From the NCBI RefSeq assembly GCF_010389155.1, contig NC_057763.1:38298645-38362644 (forward strand): a stretch of DNA of 64,000 bases, in the 5' to 3' direction. Below are positions 48,677 through 59,107 of the stretch, in pieces (the stretch's first letter is position 1; each line of letters opens with the position of its first letter). A program made the position numbers and the translations under genes. The notes below the pieces were generated by a model. It saw nothing but the letters and a program-made list of their open reading frames with translations, did not search any database and was not told the origin of the DNA. The stretch comes from Erigeron canadensis (Eukaryota; Streptophyta; Magnoliopsida; Asterales; Asteraceae).

Positions 48677-48766
48677 TATGAAATAGAGGTGTAACTGATA
48701 AAGGACAAGCTAGTAGATGTTTAATAAACGAGGAGTGTAACACCACCAGGCAAAAAAGTGTAACCC

Positions 48767-48927
48767 CACTAGAGAGAGTATTAGCGGCGACGTTGCCGTT
48801 AATACTGCGGGGCCCCATGTCTGTAATGGTAAATCTGGCAGAGAAAATTAGCGGGGCCCCTATCAGTGTCAGAGTATTAGCGGCGACGTCGCCGCTAATG
48901 CCTTGATCAATTGACTTTTGTCTAGTG
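48767..48927. mobile_element. Mini CACTA-like element with palindromic repeats
   Basis: Begins CACTAGAGAGAG and ends TTTTGTCTAGTG. Contains two 24-base palindromes with GCGGCGACG arms: 48780-48803 (imperfect) and 48876-48899 (perfect, centred on GACGTC). Flanking triplets CCC and ATG do not match, so it may be two ends of a larger element joined by deletion. Confidence 0.5.
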
Positions 48928-50769
48928 ATGTTATGCCTTACTAAAACTCCTTCAACTAATATAATATGTGAGTTTTCAGTCAAAAAGTTGAATTAATTAT
49001 AGGTTTTCTTTTTTTTCGGTCCCTCAGTTCGTATTCAAGTCACCAACTCTTTGGATATCGACGACATTCCTAAACATCATAAAAATTAGGGAATCGAAAT
49101 TGATTTTTTCAAAAACAAACATAGCTAAATTTAGCCATTGTTGAAATTTTAGACTACCCAACAAAACCTTAGTTTAACCGTCGACTCTTGTTAAGCTTGA
49201 ATACCCGAAACAATGTCGAACTCAACTAAGTTTAACCAAAAACACCAAGCTAATTATTTGAGGTGTTTAATTAAATCCTCCTAGCAATTAAGTCCACGTG
49301 TGAATCCTCCTTATTATATTCGAAATTTCACAGCCTTTTATTACCTGTTTATGATCGAATACAATAAATATGTAACCAAATACCCCTAAAGCTGTTCATA
49401 CAACCCTTTTGCTTTCTACTTAATTCGTCACAAAAACCAAAGATATCCCTTGACTATTTGTTTTTGCCGACTAGAAAACACGTACAAGTTAAGATCGAAC
49501 AAGAGATAGAATATTAGATCGAATTGCCTTGCCTTTTATTCCAAGTTATTCGTATGTTTGATGGTTCCATTATAATCGGCTCCCCCTCCTCTATTTATAT
49601 AGAAGAGGGGATATCCTAAGAGGTTTCCTAGTCTAATACAAATTCGACTTATTACCTTAAACTAGACATTCCATATCAGTCGGTTACTTGACTTGCACTC
49701 CAAATAAAAACACGACTTTACATATTTAATCTAGTCTAACTTGAATTAACATTTAACTACATGATTAAATTAACTAATATATTTTACAACTATTTATATC
49801 TATAAAACGTTTCAAAGTATTAAATATCATTTTACAATTATATAAATAGATAGTTTCTCTAAATAATATGATCACCGTCATCCAAATTACTGTATTAAGT
49901 AGGCGACAATAATACGAAATTTGATTGATGCTTTGATGATTTAATTATTGTCAATAAGCTAAGGTTCGTGTGGTTTTATATAACATGATCATCGAAGACA
50001 TTTGAAGTATTGAACACATTTGAGACCTACAAGGGAAGTCAACGTTGATATAATGCTTTATTTTAATAATGAATTTTTCTAATAAATATATAGTTTTTAA
50101 AGTATTTTTGATCTAATGTTTTAATTTTAATAAAATATAATATAATGTTTTCATTTTATATGTGTGTTTTCTAAGTAATAGTGTTGACTGGTTGAGTCAT
50201 GACTCATGAGGGTTGAGTGTTGACGTTCTTAAATGGGCCGTAAGTAGAGTGCTCTTCAGGTTGTGCAGATAGCCTTTTTCATAGCCCGAGTTATATATTA
50301 TAATAATCCAAACTTCATTTTGAAACGGGAAGTTAAAATCAAAATTTAATCGGTCCTGCCCACTTATCATGACATGTGATTGAGGGAATGAGGGTTGAAA
50401 AATTAGCCTTGTCCAAAAATTGTTAAACGAGAACAAACTTAATTAATTTTATTAATTAATTATGTAAGTTATTTTTCACAGAAATATGTTGTCGGTATTC
50501 AAATATTTACGGAAAAGTAAACAAATTAAGGTTTTATGGCCACTTAATTTAACATCAAGGGTTGGAAAAGATATGAATATCCTTTAACAAATGATGATGA
50601 TCGATCTTTACACGAAATATTTTAGCCAGAACAATGTTTGATGTTTTTGTGTATGAGAAAAAGGTTTTATGTAGAGATCATCCTTTTTTAAAAGAAGTCT
50701 TAACATAATAACAAATATATTTATGTATTCTAAGTTAATACGGAGTATATATGCATTTACATTTTTACG
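48928..50769. other. Intergenic, possible LTR fragment at 49380-49750
   Basis: 49590-49615 has a TATTTATATAGAAGAGG promoter-like block typical of LTRs, but no termini were established. No gene. Confidence 0.35.
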
Positions 50770-50893
50770 TCGAAGAAACTCTCTAGTACGGACCCGGTTA
50801 AAATAATGTATGTTAGACCTCTTAATTATCGTCGAGAGACGACATGAAGTTTCGAGCGAAATTATTTGTATTCAAAATAAAAAAAAAAAAAAG
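50770..50893 (+). mobile_element. SINE 3' fragment with poly(A)
   Basis: CTCTCTAGTACGGACCCGGT and AATGTATGTTAGACCTCTTA match the 3' half of the SINE at 44750-45019; ends in about 14 A. Confidence 0.6.
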
Positions 50894-50897
50894 TATA

Positions 50898-51300
50898 TCT
50901 ATACTATATTATAAAGCAAATTTCTCCTGCCTAAATTTTAAATTTCGACATTTACTTTCCTAAAATGTCTCTCTATCTATTCTATATTTACCAAAAATAA
51001 TTATAATACCCTTTCTCTTTCCTTAAATCTCAACCAATTATTTTTTCGTTCTCCTCTTTCCTCCAATTCATTCAAAATTTATCTCAAAAACCGTACATCG
51101 ATAAATTATAAAAGTTATATGAGTGTTTTTAAAATTTCATGCTCTTTCATTAAAGATGTCATTTGATATACTTTCGACGAATTTTTAAATCCGGTGGCAG
51201 AACCCGTACGGTTAAGATATTTGGCTATCACACTCTGTGGCCTATCACACTTTATAATCTTTCACCCCACCATCTCAATGCGCGGATACTTATTCTCGAC
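50898..51300 (+). mobile_element. Helitron-like 5' end and body
   Basis: TCTATACTATATTATAAAGC preceded by A is the 5' end form seen in the short Helitrons here. A possible tail with AATGCGCGGATAC lies near 51278-51290, but CTRR is not clear. Confidence 0.35.
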
Positions 51301-51668
51301 TTCTCGTACGATCTGAAAAGCGTTTGTTGTCCAAGCTTCATCTACCGAAAGTAAGGCATCCTTATGACTTCTTTCTTATAGCATTTTTGTCGTCATATTA
51401 ATGTCACGGCAATACATTTTTTCCGACATATCCACTTACATATCCATGCCAATAGTACATACTCTTTACTTACTTTTTATATACACACGTATAATATAAC
51501 AAGAGTTGTTATACTTTCGGTGTTCAATTTTAATAAAATTTACATAAAAAACGTGGATAACAGTAAACCAAATACAAAAGTACATATCTAAACTTTCTAA
51601 AAGTCATGAAACTAATTTAAAATTCTCAAATAACTAAATAATAAACATTTATAAGAATGAATATAAGA
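51301..51668. other. Intergenic, no gene recognised
   Basis: AT-rich spacer. Confidence 0.5.
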
Positions 51669-51890
51669 CACTACAAGAAAAATGAGATTTTGGCACGATA
51701 CTTTGTCCGCGACTTCTTTTTTGTGGCCAAAGCTCGCTGAATGACAAAAAGATCTATAGCTTTGACTAAAAAAATCAAATTTTCTATGGCCACGACTTTG
51801 TCATGAGAGGGGCGATTGGGAAGACATATGTCGTGTGACAATCATTTTCTATTATTATACAATACAAAAAATAACATATTGGGACGATAT
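51669..51890 (+). mobile_element. CACTA-type terminus
   Basis: CACTACAAGAAAAATG is the classic En/Spm terminal sequence, followed by subterminal TGGCCA/TGGCAC motifs. A matching right end was not found; CTTGTAGTAGTG at about 52456 is only similar. Confidence 0.4.
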
Positions 51891-51905
51891 ATATCACCCT
51901 GGTAA

Positions 51906-52162
51906 TCAACAAGGAGTTAACCTAGTGGTAAGAAAATCTCTTGGCATAAAAAGTAATTCCTTAAAGACACTCGTTGTCAATGAAACCTAGACTCACATGT
52001 GAAGTTTAAATACGTTGATTCGATTCTTCGGGTGTCCAGATCATGTAAGGATTAGGATGGAGGTATTGTATCAGCATCATATGGCTAATCATACAGAATG
52101 GGTCGATGAATATCCAATTATGGTACCGGAGCTAGGGTTCTCTCAATTACTCTATTTTTTCC
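51906..52162 (+). mobile_element. tRNA-derived SINE with T-rich 3' end and 15-bp duplication
   Basis: Flanked by ATATCACCCTGGTAA at 51891-51905 and 52163-52177. A-box-like TAACCTAGTGGTAAGA and B-box-like GTTGATTCGATTC near the left; ends CTATTTTTTCC, as in Au-type SINEs. The plus-strand frame at 52015-52197 is SINE sequence. Confidence 0.8.
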
Positions 52163-52177
52163 ATATCACCCTGGTAA

Positions 52178-52794
52178 ACAAAAATGAAAATATATAGGAA
52201 TATAAAGATTTAATTAAACCGAGTAGAAAGGTTGGTTTACAAAATCAAGCAAGTATAAGAACATACACATACAAATAGGAAGATTAATTATATACACAAA
52301 AACTTCCAAAAGAAAAATCATACGGAGTATTATATCATATCGATCTGTTGTCTTTTCTATGCCCCTACGTTCCCACTCGTGGGCCACATATGCTTTTAGG
52401 TCCCGAACAACACATGTCACGACTCTTGACTTCGTGATGGTAGACCAATTGTAGTCTTGTAGTAGTGAATAGTGATGACTCAAAAAGTATTAACTGTGTA
52501 ATTCTTGGTGGTAACATATATATATACGGTAGCTAAAAATAAATAATGTATGAATCATCAGCTATTTAAAAAATAAGATAAAAATAAAATAAACTCTTCT
52601 AAGCCTGAAAAAGATATTTATTATTTAAATGGTACGTAATGTATTTTACGTTAGAAAAATTACTTGAAAACAATATAATTGTATGGACGTAGTTATTAGC
52701 TAGGTTTTTGTTTATATAAGCCTATAAGGAGTTAAATAGTAGAGTCTCTTAATTTTAAAGCAGCATATATATACAATTCATATATATATATATA
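52178..52794. other. Intergenic, upstream of the ERF1-like gene
   Basis: No gene recognised. Interrupted TATATATA tracts at 52766-52793 may act as TATA boxes for the downstream gene. Confidence 0.5.
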
Positions 52795-52800
52795 CACGTG
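52795..52800 (+). promoter_or_regulatory. G-box near the ERF1-like start
   Basis: CACGTG directly follows a TATATATA run and lies 12 bases before the ATG, so it may fall in the leader. Confidence 0.35.
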
Positions 52801-52811
52801 TCTTCAATTCC

Positions 52812-53320
52812 ATGGATGCTTATTTCACTAATCGCCGGAGCTCCGACTACCCGCCCCAGGAATCTTCATGTTCTCAGCATGATGAGCTCATTTTCTGGCA
52901 GGACTCGCTGCCCTTCAATCTAGATAACGACTCTACTTCTGATGATCAAGATATGCTACTTTCGGACATGCTTGCAGTTGCAGCAGATCAGGCAAACAAG
53001 GCATCAACAGTGGATCTTGATAATCACTCGTCGAAATCGAGTTCCTTGTCCGTTGGTGCCTTCAAAGACGATGAAGCTTCTGCAACTACAGCCAGTAAAC
53101 AAATTGTACATACGCTTTAATTTATTTTCTTCAGAATTTATATTTATAGTATACAATATAATTGTGCATATAAAAATATTTCATAAATAAGTAACAAAAA
53201 ATAACATTCTGTATATAAAATCACATATATGGCCCATGATTTTTATGGATTAAAAAAAAAAACCAATATGGGAGTGTTTCACACTTAAACTTCGGTACCT
53301 AACAGCCTTATATTACCATC

Positions 53321-53355
<35 letters not shown>

Positions 53356-53826
53356 ACATAGCTAATTAATTATAGTTACTAAATTGTTTGTGAATGTACG
53401 TAGTCAAAGGCTAGCAACAACAATTCATATCGCGGTGTGAGGCGGAGGCCATGGGGAAAGTTTGCAGCGGAGATAAGGGATTCGACAAGGCAAGGCATTC
53501 GTGTATGGCTAGGGACGTTTGATAGCGCGGAGGCAGCGGCCATGGCTTATGATGAGGCAGCCTTGTCCACAAGAGGGTCATTGGCTGTGTTGAATTTTCC
53601 TGAGGACAAAGTGAAGGCATCACTTAATAAGAAGATGAGGTCGTGTGGTTTCGAACAAGGGTGTTCCCCGGTTGTGGCCCTTAAAAAACGACACTCTCAA
53701 AGGACGACTAAACGAGGCGATGATAAACTGGCCGTTTCTGATCAGAAAGAGAGGTTGGTGTTGGAGGATTTGGGTGCCGATTATTTGGAACAACTATTGA
53801 TGAGCTCGTCCGAAAGCCAGTACTAG
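52812..53826 (+). CDS. AP2/ERF transcription factor, group IX (ERF1-like), with intron
   Basis: Nuclear GCC-box-binding factor of the ethylene/jasmonate defence response, by family. Two exons, 52812-53105 and 53404-53826, joined in frame (ATT/GTACAT donor, GTACGTAG acceptor) give 238 residues. Exon 1 encodes an acidic, Ser/Asp-rich N-terminus ([32 protein letters not shown]). Exon 2 opens with [20 protein letters not shown]; the AP2 domain (about residues 107-164) has the DNA-contact Arg/Trp residues intact ([22 protein letters not shown]). The tail has [13 protein letters not shown] and [13 protein letters not shown], the group IX C-terminal (EDLGxxYLExLL) motif. Related ERF1/ORA59 genes are intronless, so the 298-base intron is unusual; it holds half of a MITE and a (TA)n tract. 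The intron boundary is inferred from frame alone. Confidence 0.82.
53218..53351. mobile_element. MITE family 3 half copy plus (TA)n in the ERF1-like intron
   Basis: ATATATGGCCCATGATTTTT, GTGTTTCACACTTAAACTTC and TACCTAACAGCCTTATATTA align with the right half of 12216-12393, then a (TA)n tract. The left half is missing. Confidence 0.65.
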
Positions 53827-55332
53827 TACTACTTCATATTTCATGTTTGTAATCTTTGTAAGTTAATTTCTATATATAATATGTTTTTTTTTATATACTC
53901 ACACGCACACATATGACGTCTGGATAATGTACCTAGCTAAATATTGTGTAGTTTGCAGTTTCCTTGTAGTAAACCCAAGTATTAATTAGTATATTTCCTT
54001 ATGTACGTAATGTAATTATATTAGTACATTGTTAGTCATGATTACACGGCTGCGTACACGTACGATCGAGTACACACCCATCTCAAATTTAATTGCAATT
54101 TACTAGTAAAGTTAGAAATGACTGTTAGATCGATTTCAGTTCCTTATTCTGATACTGGTTATATATATATGACCATTCAACTTTCAACAGACATACGATT
54201 AATTTTAAGATATTGTATGAAATTCAATTACATCACAGTTGATAAATAATTAAAATCATTTATAAAATCATTTTCAACGTAACGTACCTACAAAGAATAA
54301 GTCATCAAATATAGTCACACATTTTTAATCATATATATATCCACACTTCAATAACGTAAGTATGGATAAAGATAATGCCACAAATTAAACATGAAGGTTG
54401 ACATACTTAAAATTATGGACATACAAAACTCCACACATTTAGTGGATAAAGGAGTCCACGCTTTTATTTATCGGCTCCACACTTTTATTAATCCACTGAT
54501 TTGACTCAAACAAAATTTGATTAGAGTTTAGAAACTTGTTTGAGAAAGAAGGTTTAGTAGGAGTCAATCGACACATAATAAAATTTTAGAAAGAATGACA
54601 GTTTTCAATAAAAGGATTTGTTCAATTCATCATCAGTTCTAAGAAAAAGGATAGATAGAAAACAATTCAATATTACTCGTATTTTAATATACAAATTTCT
54701 GCTATCAATTTGTTTATTATGGAAGTTTTTGAAAACATCGGTATTTTAAATTTGTACTCGTATCATTTATGGTAAGATTGTGACACCACTCAATGATTGG
54801 AATTTACTAGTGCCGTGCAATGCAACGCCTAAACGTTGTTAATTTTGTTGTTAATCTTGTTATTAGATATGTAAGCATATATAGTGAAAGAATTCGTTAT
54901 TAATTTGTTAAAAATATAAGTATATGTTATAAAAGAAATATTTGTGATTTTCATAACTCGATCGATTAAAAATATATAAGTAAAAATAAATTAATTGTTG
55001 AAATTAAAAGTTTGACAAGACATATAAAGTAAGCATTAATAGTTGTAAATAGCAAGGAACGAGAAAATATTTTCAATTGAGAAGGTTCATCTGGGCCGGA
55101 TCACTCAACAAATCAACAACCAAAAGGCAATGAGATTCTTATGGTATAAAAGTAGAATGAAAAATAAAACGATTAAATAGGACTATGGTACGTAGATCTA
55201 AGTTGTCTTAACACCATATATGTATAATTGTATGAGTGTTTATAAGCCCTTCTATTTTAAGATATGCTTAAAGTATAAACCTAAATGTATGTCTAATGCT
55301 TTATAGGGAGCTTCAAAAAAACAACTCTACTT

Positions 55333-55378
<46 letters not shown>

Positions 55379-55943
55379 CCGTTCCATCTAAAGCTATGTT
55401 TTTCTTTTGGGTTATTACAAAACGATTATAAATTAAACTATATATAGAGACGTGTTGTTTTTGGTCATTCGAATTAAAGGTTAATATAAAATGTTTGAGC
55501 AGTAGGGATTATTTTTTGAGATCATCATATATGGAAGACGGCATATACTGTCGAAGACGGTATTAGGACCTAAAACTTGTGGAAAACGGCATGTCGAAGA
55601 CGGTATTAAAATCCAAAACTCGTGAAAAATGGCATTGGGAGTTGGATAACTTAAATTGAAGTATATATGGTCGAGTTTGTTAATTGAATAAATTTAAATG
55701 TATATACTATATGTACTTAGCTAGTGTTAAAGATGATGATACCAAAATATAAAATCATTATAACTTTAAGAGGATATAGGAAATTGTACCAACTCCCATG
55801 CATGCTAAATCATTAGAAAGAATAAACTATGAGATATATGGATCCATATCTAAATCTAGACTATTTACAACGCTCGTGTTTGTCTCTAGTCCTCAACTTT
55901 TTGCAGCTTCTAGTTACTTTTTCATATAAAAAAAATTGGGAGG
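53827..55943. other. Intergenic, no gene recognised
   Basis: Contains a Helitron-like 3' end on the minus strand at 54807-54830 (GCATTGCACGGCACTAG then T), (TA)n at 55338-55370, and a short GAAGACGGCAT repeat near 55535-55600. Confidence 0.5.
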
Positions 55944-55955
55944 TCTAAAAATAAC

Positions 55956-56139
55956 GGGTGAAGATCCTTTAAAGTTACTTCTAACTCTATAGGTAAAGTT
56001 AGAAGCATCTTGACCCTTGAATTAAAATCAAGAGTCAAAATCCAAAGATGCTCTTTGAATATTGATCATTAATTTTAATTCAAGGATTAGAATTACTAAC
56101 TTTACCAATAAAGTTACTTGTAACTTTAGAGGATCCTTG
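55956..56139. mobile_element. 184-bp MITE flanked by 12-bp direct repeat
   Basis: Flanked by TCTAAAAATAAC at 55944-55955 and 56140-56151. Inverted ends GAAGATCCTTTAAAGTTACT and AGTTACTTGTAACTTTAGAGGATCC-type (about 40 bases). Related to 45150-45330 and to a fragment at 44388-44460. Confidence 0.7.
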
Positions 56140-56151
56140 TCTAAAAATAAC

Positions 56152-56527
56152 ACTTAAAAATTAACCTAACAATGAACCCATTAATTATGTTAGTACACTA
56201 GTATACCCTGGTCTTCAACACACCTAAAATTAAACCTTCTCTTTGACTATAAGATACATATATTATTATATATATTGCTTCCATATTAGAAACCCTTCTA
56301 TATATATATATATATATATCCTTCATGTAAGTCGATCTTTTCCTTAATCAATATTATATATTTTACTTCTTGATCATTATAATTTATTATATCTCCTTCA
56401 TGTAAATCGATCTTTCAAAAGGTTCTATAAATCATTATTATAATTTATTAATTTTCGGATTGTACGTATTCAAATTTCTTTTTGGAGATGCAATTATTAA
56501 ATTGGAGCCATTTATTATGATGTGATC
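56152..56527. other. Intergenic, no gene recognised
   Basis: AT-rich. Has a repeated TCTCCTTCATGTAA/CTTCATGTAAGTCGATCTTT motif pair (about 56330 and 56395). Confidence 0.5.
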
Positions 56528-56599
56528 AATGTATAAAACAGATAGTACATTATCTGTATTAGAGAGCACCATCGACATAAATTTCTTGTTTATTTCATT

Positions 56600-56735
56600 A
56601 ATTATTATGGGGGATTGGGGGAGGGAGTCATGTATCTTATCTCCCTTTAGTTGCTTCTACTTTTTTCAAAATGCGAAAGCTCCACGTACGGTTTTGAAGC
56701 CGAGCCTTTCTAGCAATGGGGCTTAGGGATCGATA
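56600..56735 (+). other. Possible organelle group II intron fragment (domain V-like)
   Basis: GCGAAAGCTCCACGTACGGT followed by TTTGAAGCCGAGCC resembles the domain V hairpin region of plant mitochondrial nad-type group II introns. Ends are not defined; the open frame here is not a gene. Tentative. Confidence 0.35.
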
Positions 56736-57336
56736 TGATGATTGGTCAAACTACTCACATAATCTCAACTCTCCAACCTTTTTTCAACTTTCTTTAGTGG
56801 TAAGCATCACTCTCATCTCCCTCCATCTCTCAACGGTCGTCTTCCTCACCTCTCCGGCCTCCATCTCCCTCCGAGTATCCATCTCGCATCTCACCATCCC
56901 GACGCCATTTCGCCACCATCTCTCCCCTCATCTCGCACACTCCCTCCTCCCTTATTACTAACTGTGAGTTGCTATAATCGAATCATGCACTTTTCCGTCA
57001 AGTCAAACAACCAAACGGGAATGCAGTTTGGTCTTAGAATACGTTTGAAAAAACTAATTAACTGATCAATGATGCTAAACTGGTAAGTTGAAATAAAAAG
57101 CTGAATCTTATTTCTAAATAGAAGTTAAAACTTACAGTTTTATAAAAGTATTTGATAAAATAGTTAGAACCGAAGGTTAGAAATATAAATGATAAAAAAA
57201 CACATATCTATATTTATACTTATATATATCTAATTATAGCCATTGTGGGAGCTATAGTAGGCATTTAGCAAATTTTGTGGTTAATTTAGTTTTATAAGCT
57301 ACTTATTAGCTAGGCATTTTGGCTATATTAACTAAT
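56736..57336. other. Intergenic with pyrimidine-rich stretch
   Basis: 56790-56955 is CT-rich (repeated CATCTC/CCTC), giving an artefact frame rich in Ser/Leu/His. No gene recognised. Confidence 0.5.
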
Positions 57337-57676
57337 GGGTTTTGATCATTTGAAAACTAAAATTTTCGTGAAAATTAGAAAACTAACCAAAAGACACTGT
57401 GATCTTAATTTAACACTATGTGTTTTTAATATTTTTTTAAAAACACATTGTGTTAAGTTTATATCACAGTGTGTTTGAACAATTTTCTGATTTACAGTGC
57501 TATAAAAAACACACTGTGATTTAAAACTTAACACAACGTATTTTAGTTTACACAATAAAAGCACATTGTGTTCTATAAAACACAAGTAAAACACATTGTG
57601 TTAAATTCAGATCACAGTGTGTTTTGACAGTTTTCTAGTTTTCACAGAAAATTTAGTTTTCAAATGAATATTTCAC
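57337..57676. mobile_element. 340-bp palindromic MITE with 10-bp duplication
   Basis: Flanked by ATTAACTAAT (57327-57336, 57677-57686). Inverted repeats with TCATTTGAAAACTAAA and AGAAAACT near the ends; interior has about eight ACACANTGTG palindromes. The duplication length suits Mutator-type insertion. Minus-strand frame 57346-57594 is an artefact. Confidence 0.65.
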
Positions 57677-58083
57677 ATTAACTAATAGTCTAAACCTTTT
57701 GGCTTAATTTTCTTTTAAGCAAAGCAATTCATCGGCTATTCCTAAAACATTCGTTTCATTTACAGTTACAGCCATACTCGATCTTTTATTAAAAATTACT
57801 TAATTACCTCCTCTACATTTACATCCTTCTTGATGCATATGGCTCCCAACGCCACGTTTAGAGAGATTTAGGATCAAATCTGATTGGATAAACACATCTT
57901 AGGTTAATTGAAGAAAAATCTGAAAAATTAATAATTACGAAAATTAATGTAAGTAAACTCGCAATATGAAAAGCCAAAAGCTCAACGTACACGTATAGAA
58001 TTAACCAAAACAAGGTTTTATCTTTGATTTATGATGACTTTATCCATATTTACTATCGAATTGGATCTTTGTCGCTTGCAAAG

Positions 58084-58119
<36 letters not shown>

Positions 58120-58869
58120 TCCTTTGTCAATAGGTCAGTTTATATATATATATAAATCGAATATATATTGATCCATTTAGATCTAGACTATTTAATTACA
58201 CTACTGCTCGTGTCTGTCTTACGTCCTCAACCTTTTTTAAGCTTCTTGTTATATAATATTCTCAGATCTTTCCAAATATAGAAAAAATCTAATGGGTCAG
58301 AATTATTTCATGAATTATTAATAGCAAGGCTCTGTTGTCCTGTTCATTAAAAAAGAAAAAGAAAAAGGCTCTGTTGTCAAAGTCAGGTACCAAAGGGGAC
58401 CACAGTTTGTTCTTTGGAGTATAGTATAGTAGAACATCATAGATTTTAGGTATATCAATAATTTTTTATTTAATAAATCTAGCCGAAAGTTGAAGCTAGA
58501 AACGGATAATTAGAATTGAAACTTATTTTAAGTTGTCTAATTTCCCGTTTAAAAACGAACAGATAAAAGATATAATAAGCGACCGGGGATAGACATCATT
58601 GGCATGAACCATTTGTTTTTACAAACTACAATTTATGTGGTGTGATAGGTAATTTTAATGATTAGTAGTTTCTTTAATTCTTCGTATGATTTGTAGGATA
58701 TGTTTTAGTTTTAGTAACTTTCTATGATTTGGTTGATATACATTTTTCGTCCACTTATGTCTTACTCAACAACCAATGTCACCGTTGGCTCATCGTTGTA
58801 ACTTACTACTGGCCCTTCCTTTCAATCCGGAAAGACTCTAAATCGATTGTGATTTTAAGTGTTGTATCC
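57677..58869. other. Intergenic, no gene recognised
   Basis: AT-rich; (TA)n at 58086-58115. Confidence 0.5.
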
Positions 58870-58884
58870 CTGGTTCTCTTAATA

Positions 58885-59020
58885 GTAAGTAAGTAACACC
58901 AAATGCCGTCTTTCACGGATTTAAGGTCTCAATACTTCGACGGTGTATGGGAGAGGTTAAGATGTAGACAGTCTTACCCCTACCACGATGGTGTAGAGAA
59001 ATTGTTTCCAGGTTCTATCT
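58885..59020 (+). mobile_element. Short retroposon (Au-SINE-like 3' part) with 15-bp duplication
   Basis: Flanked by CTGGTTCTCTTAATA at 58870-58884 and 59021-59035. Contains GTAGACAGTCTTACCCCTACC-like and GTAGAGAAATTGTTTCCAGG blocks typical of Au-like SINE 3' regions. The plus-strand frame across it is an artefact. Confidence 0.7.
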
Positions 59021-59107
59021 CTGGTTCTCTTAATATATCTCTTTATTTGCCATTTAAGAAAAAAAAAATACATACTATGCATACATGTGTATATATATAT
59101 ATCACTT

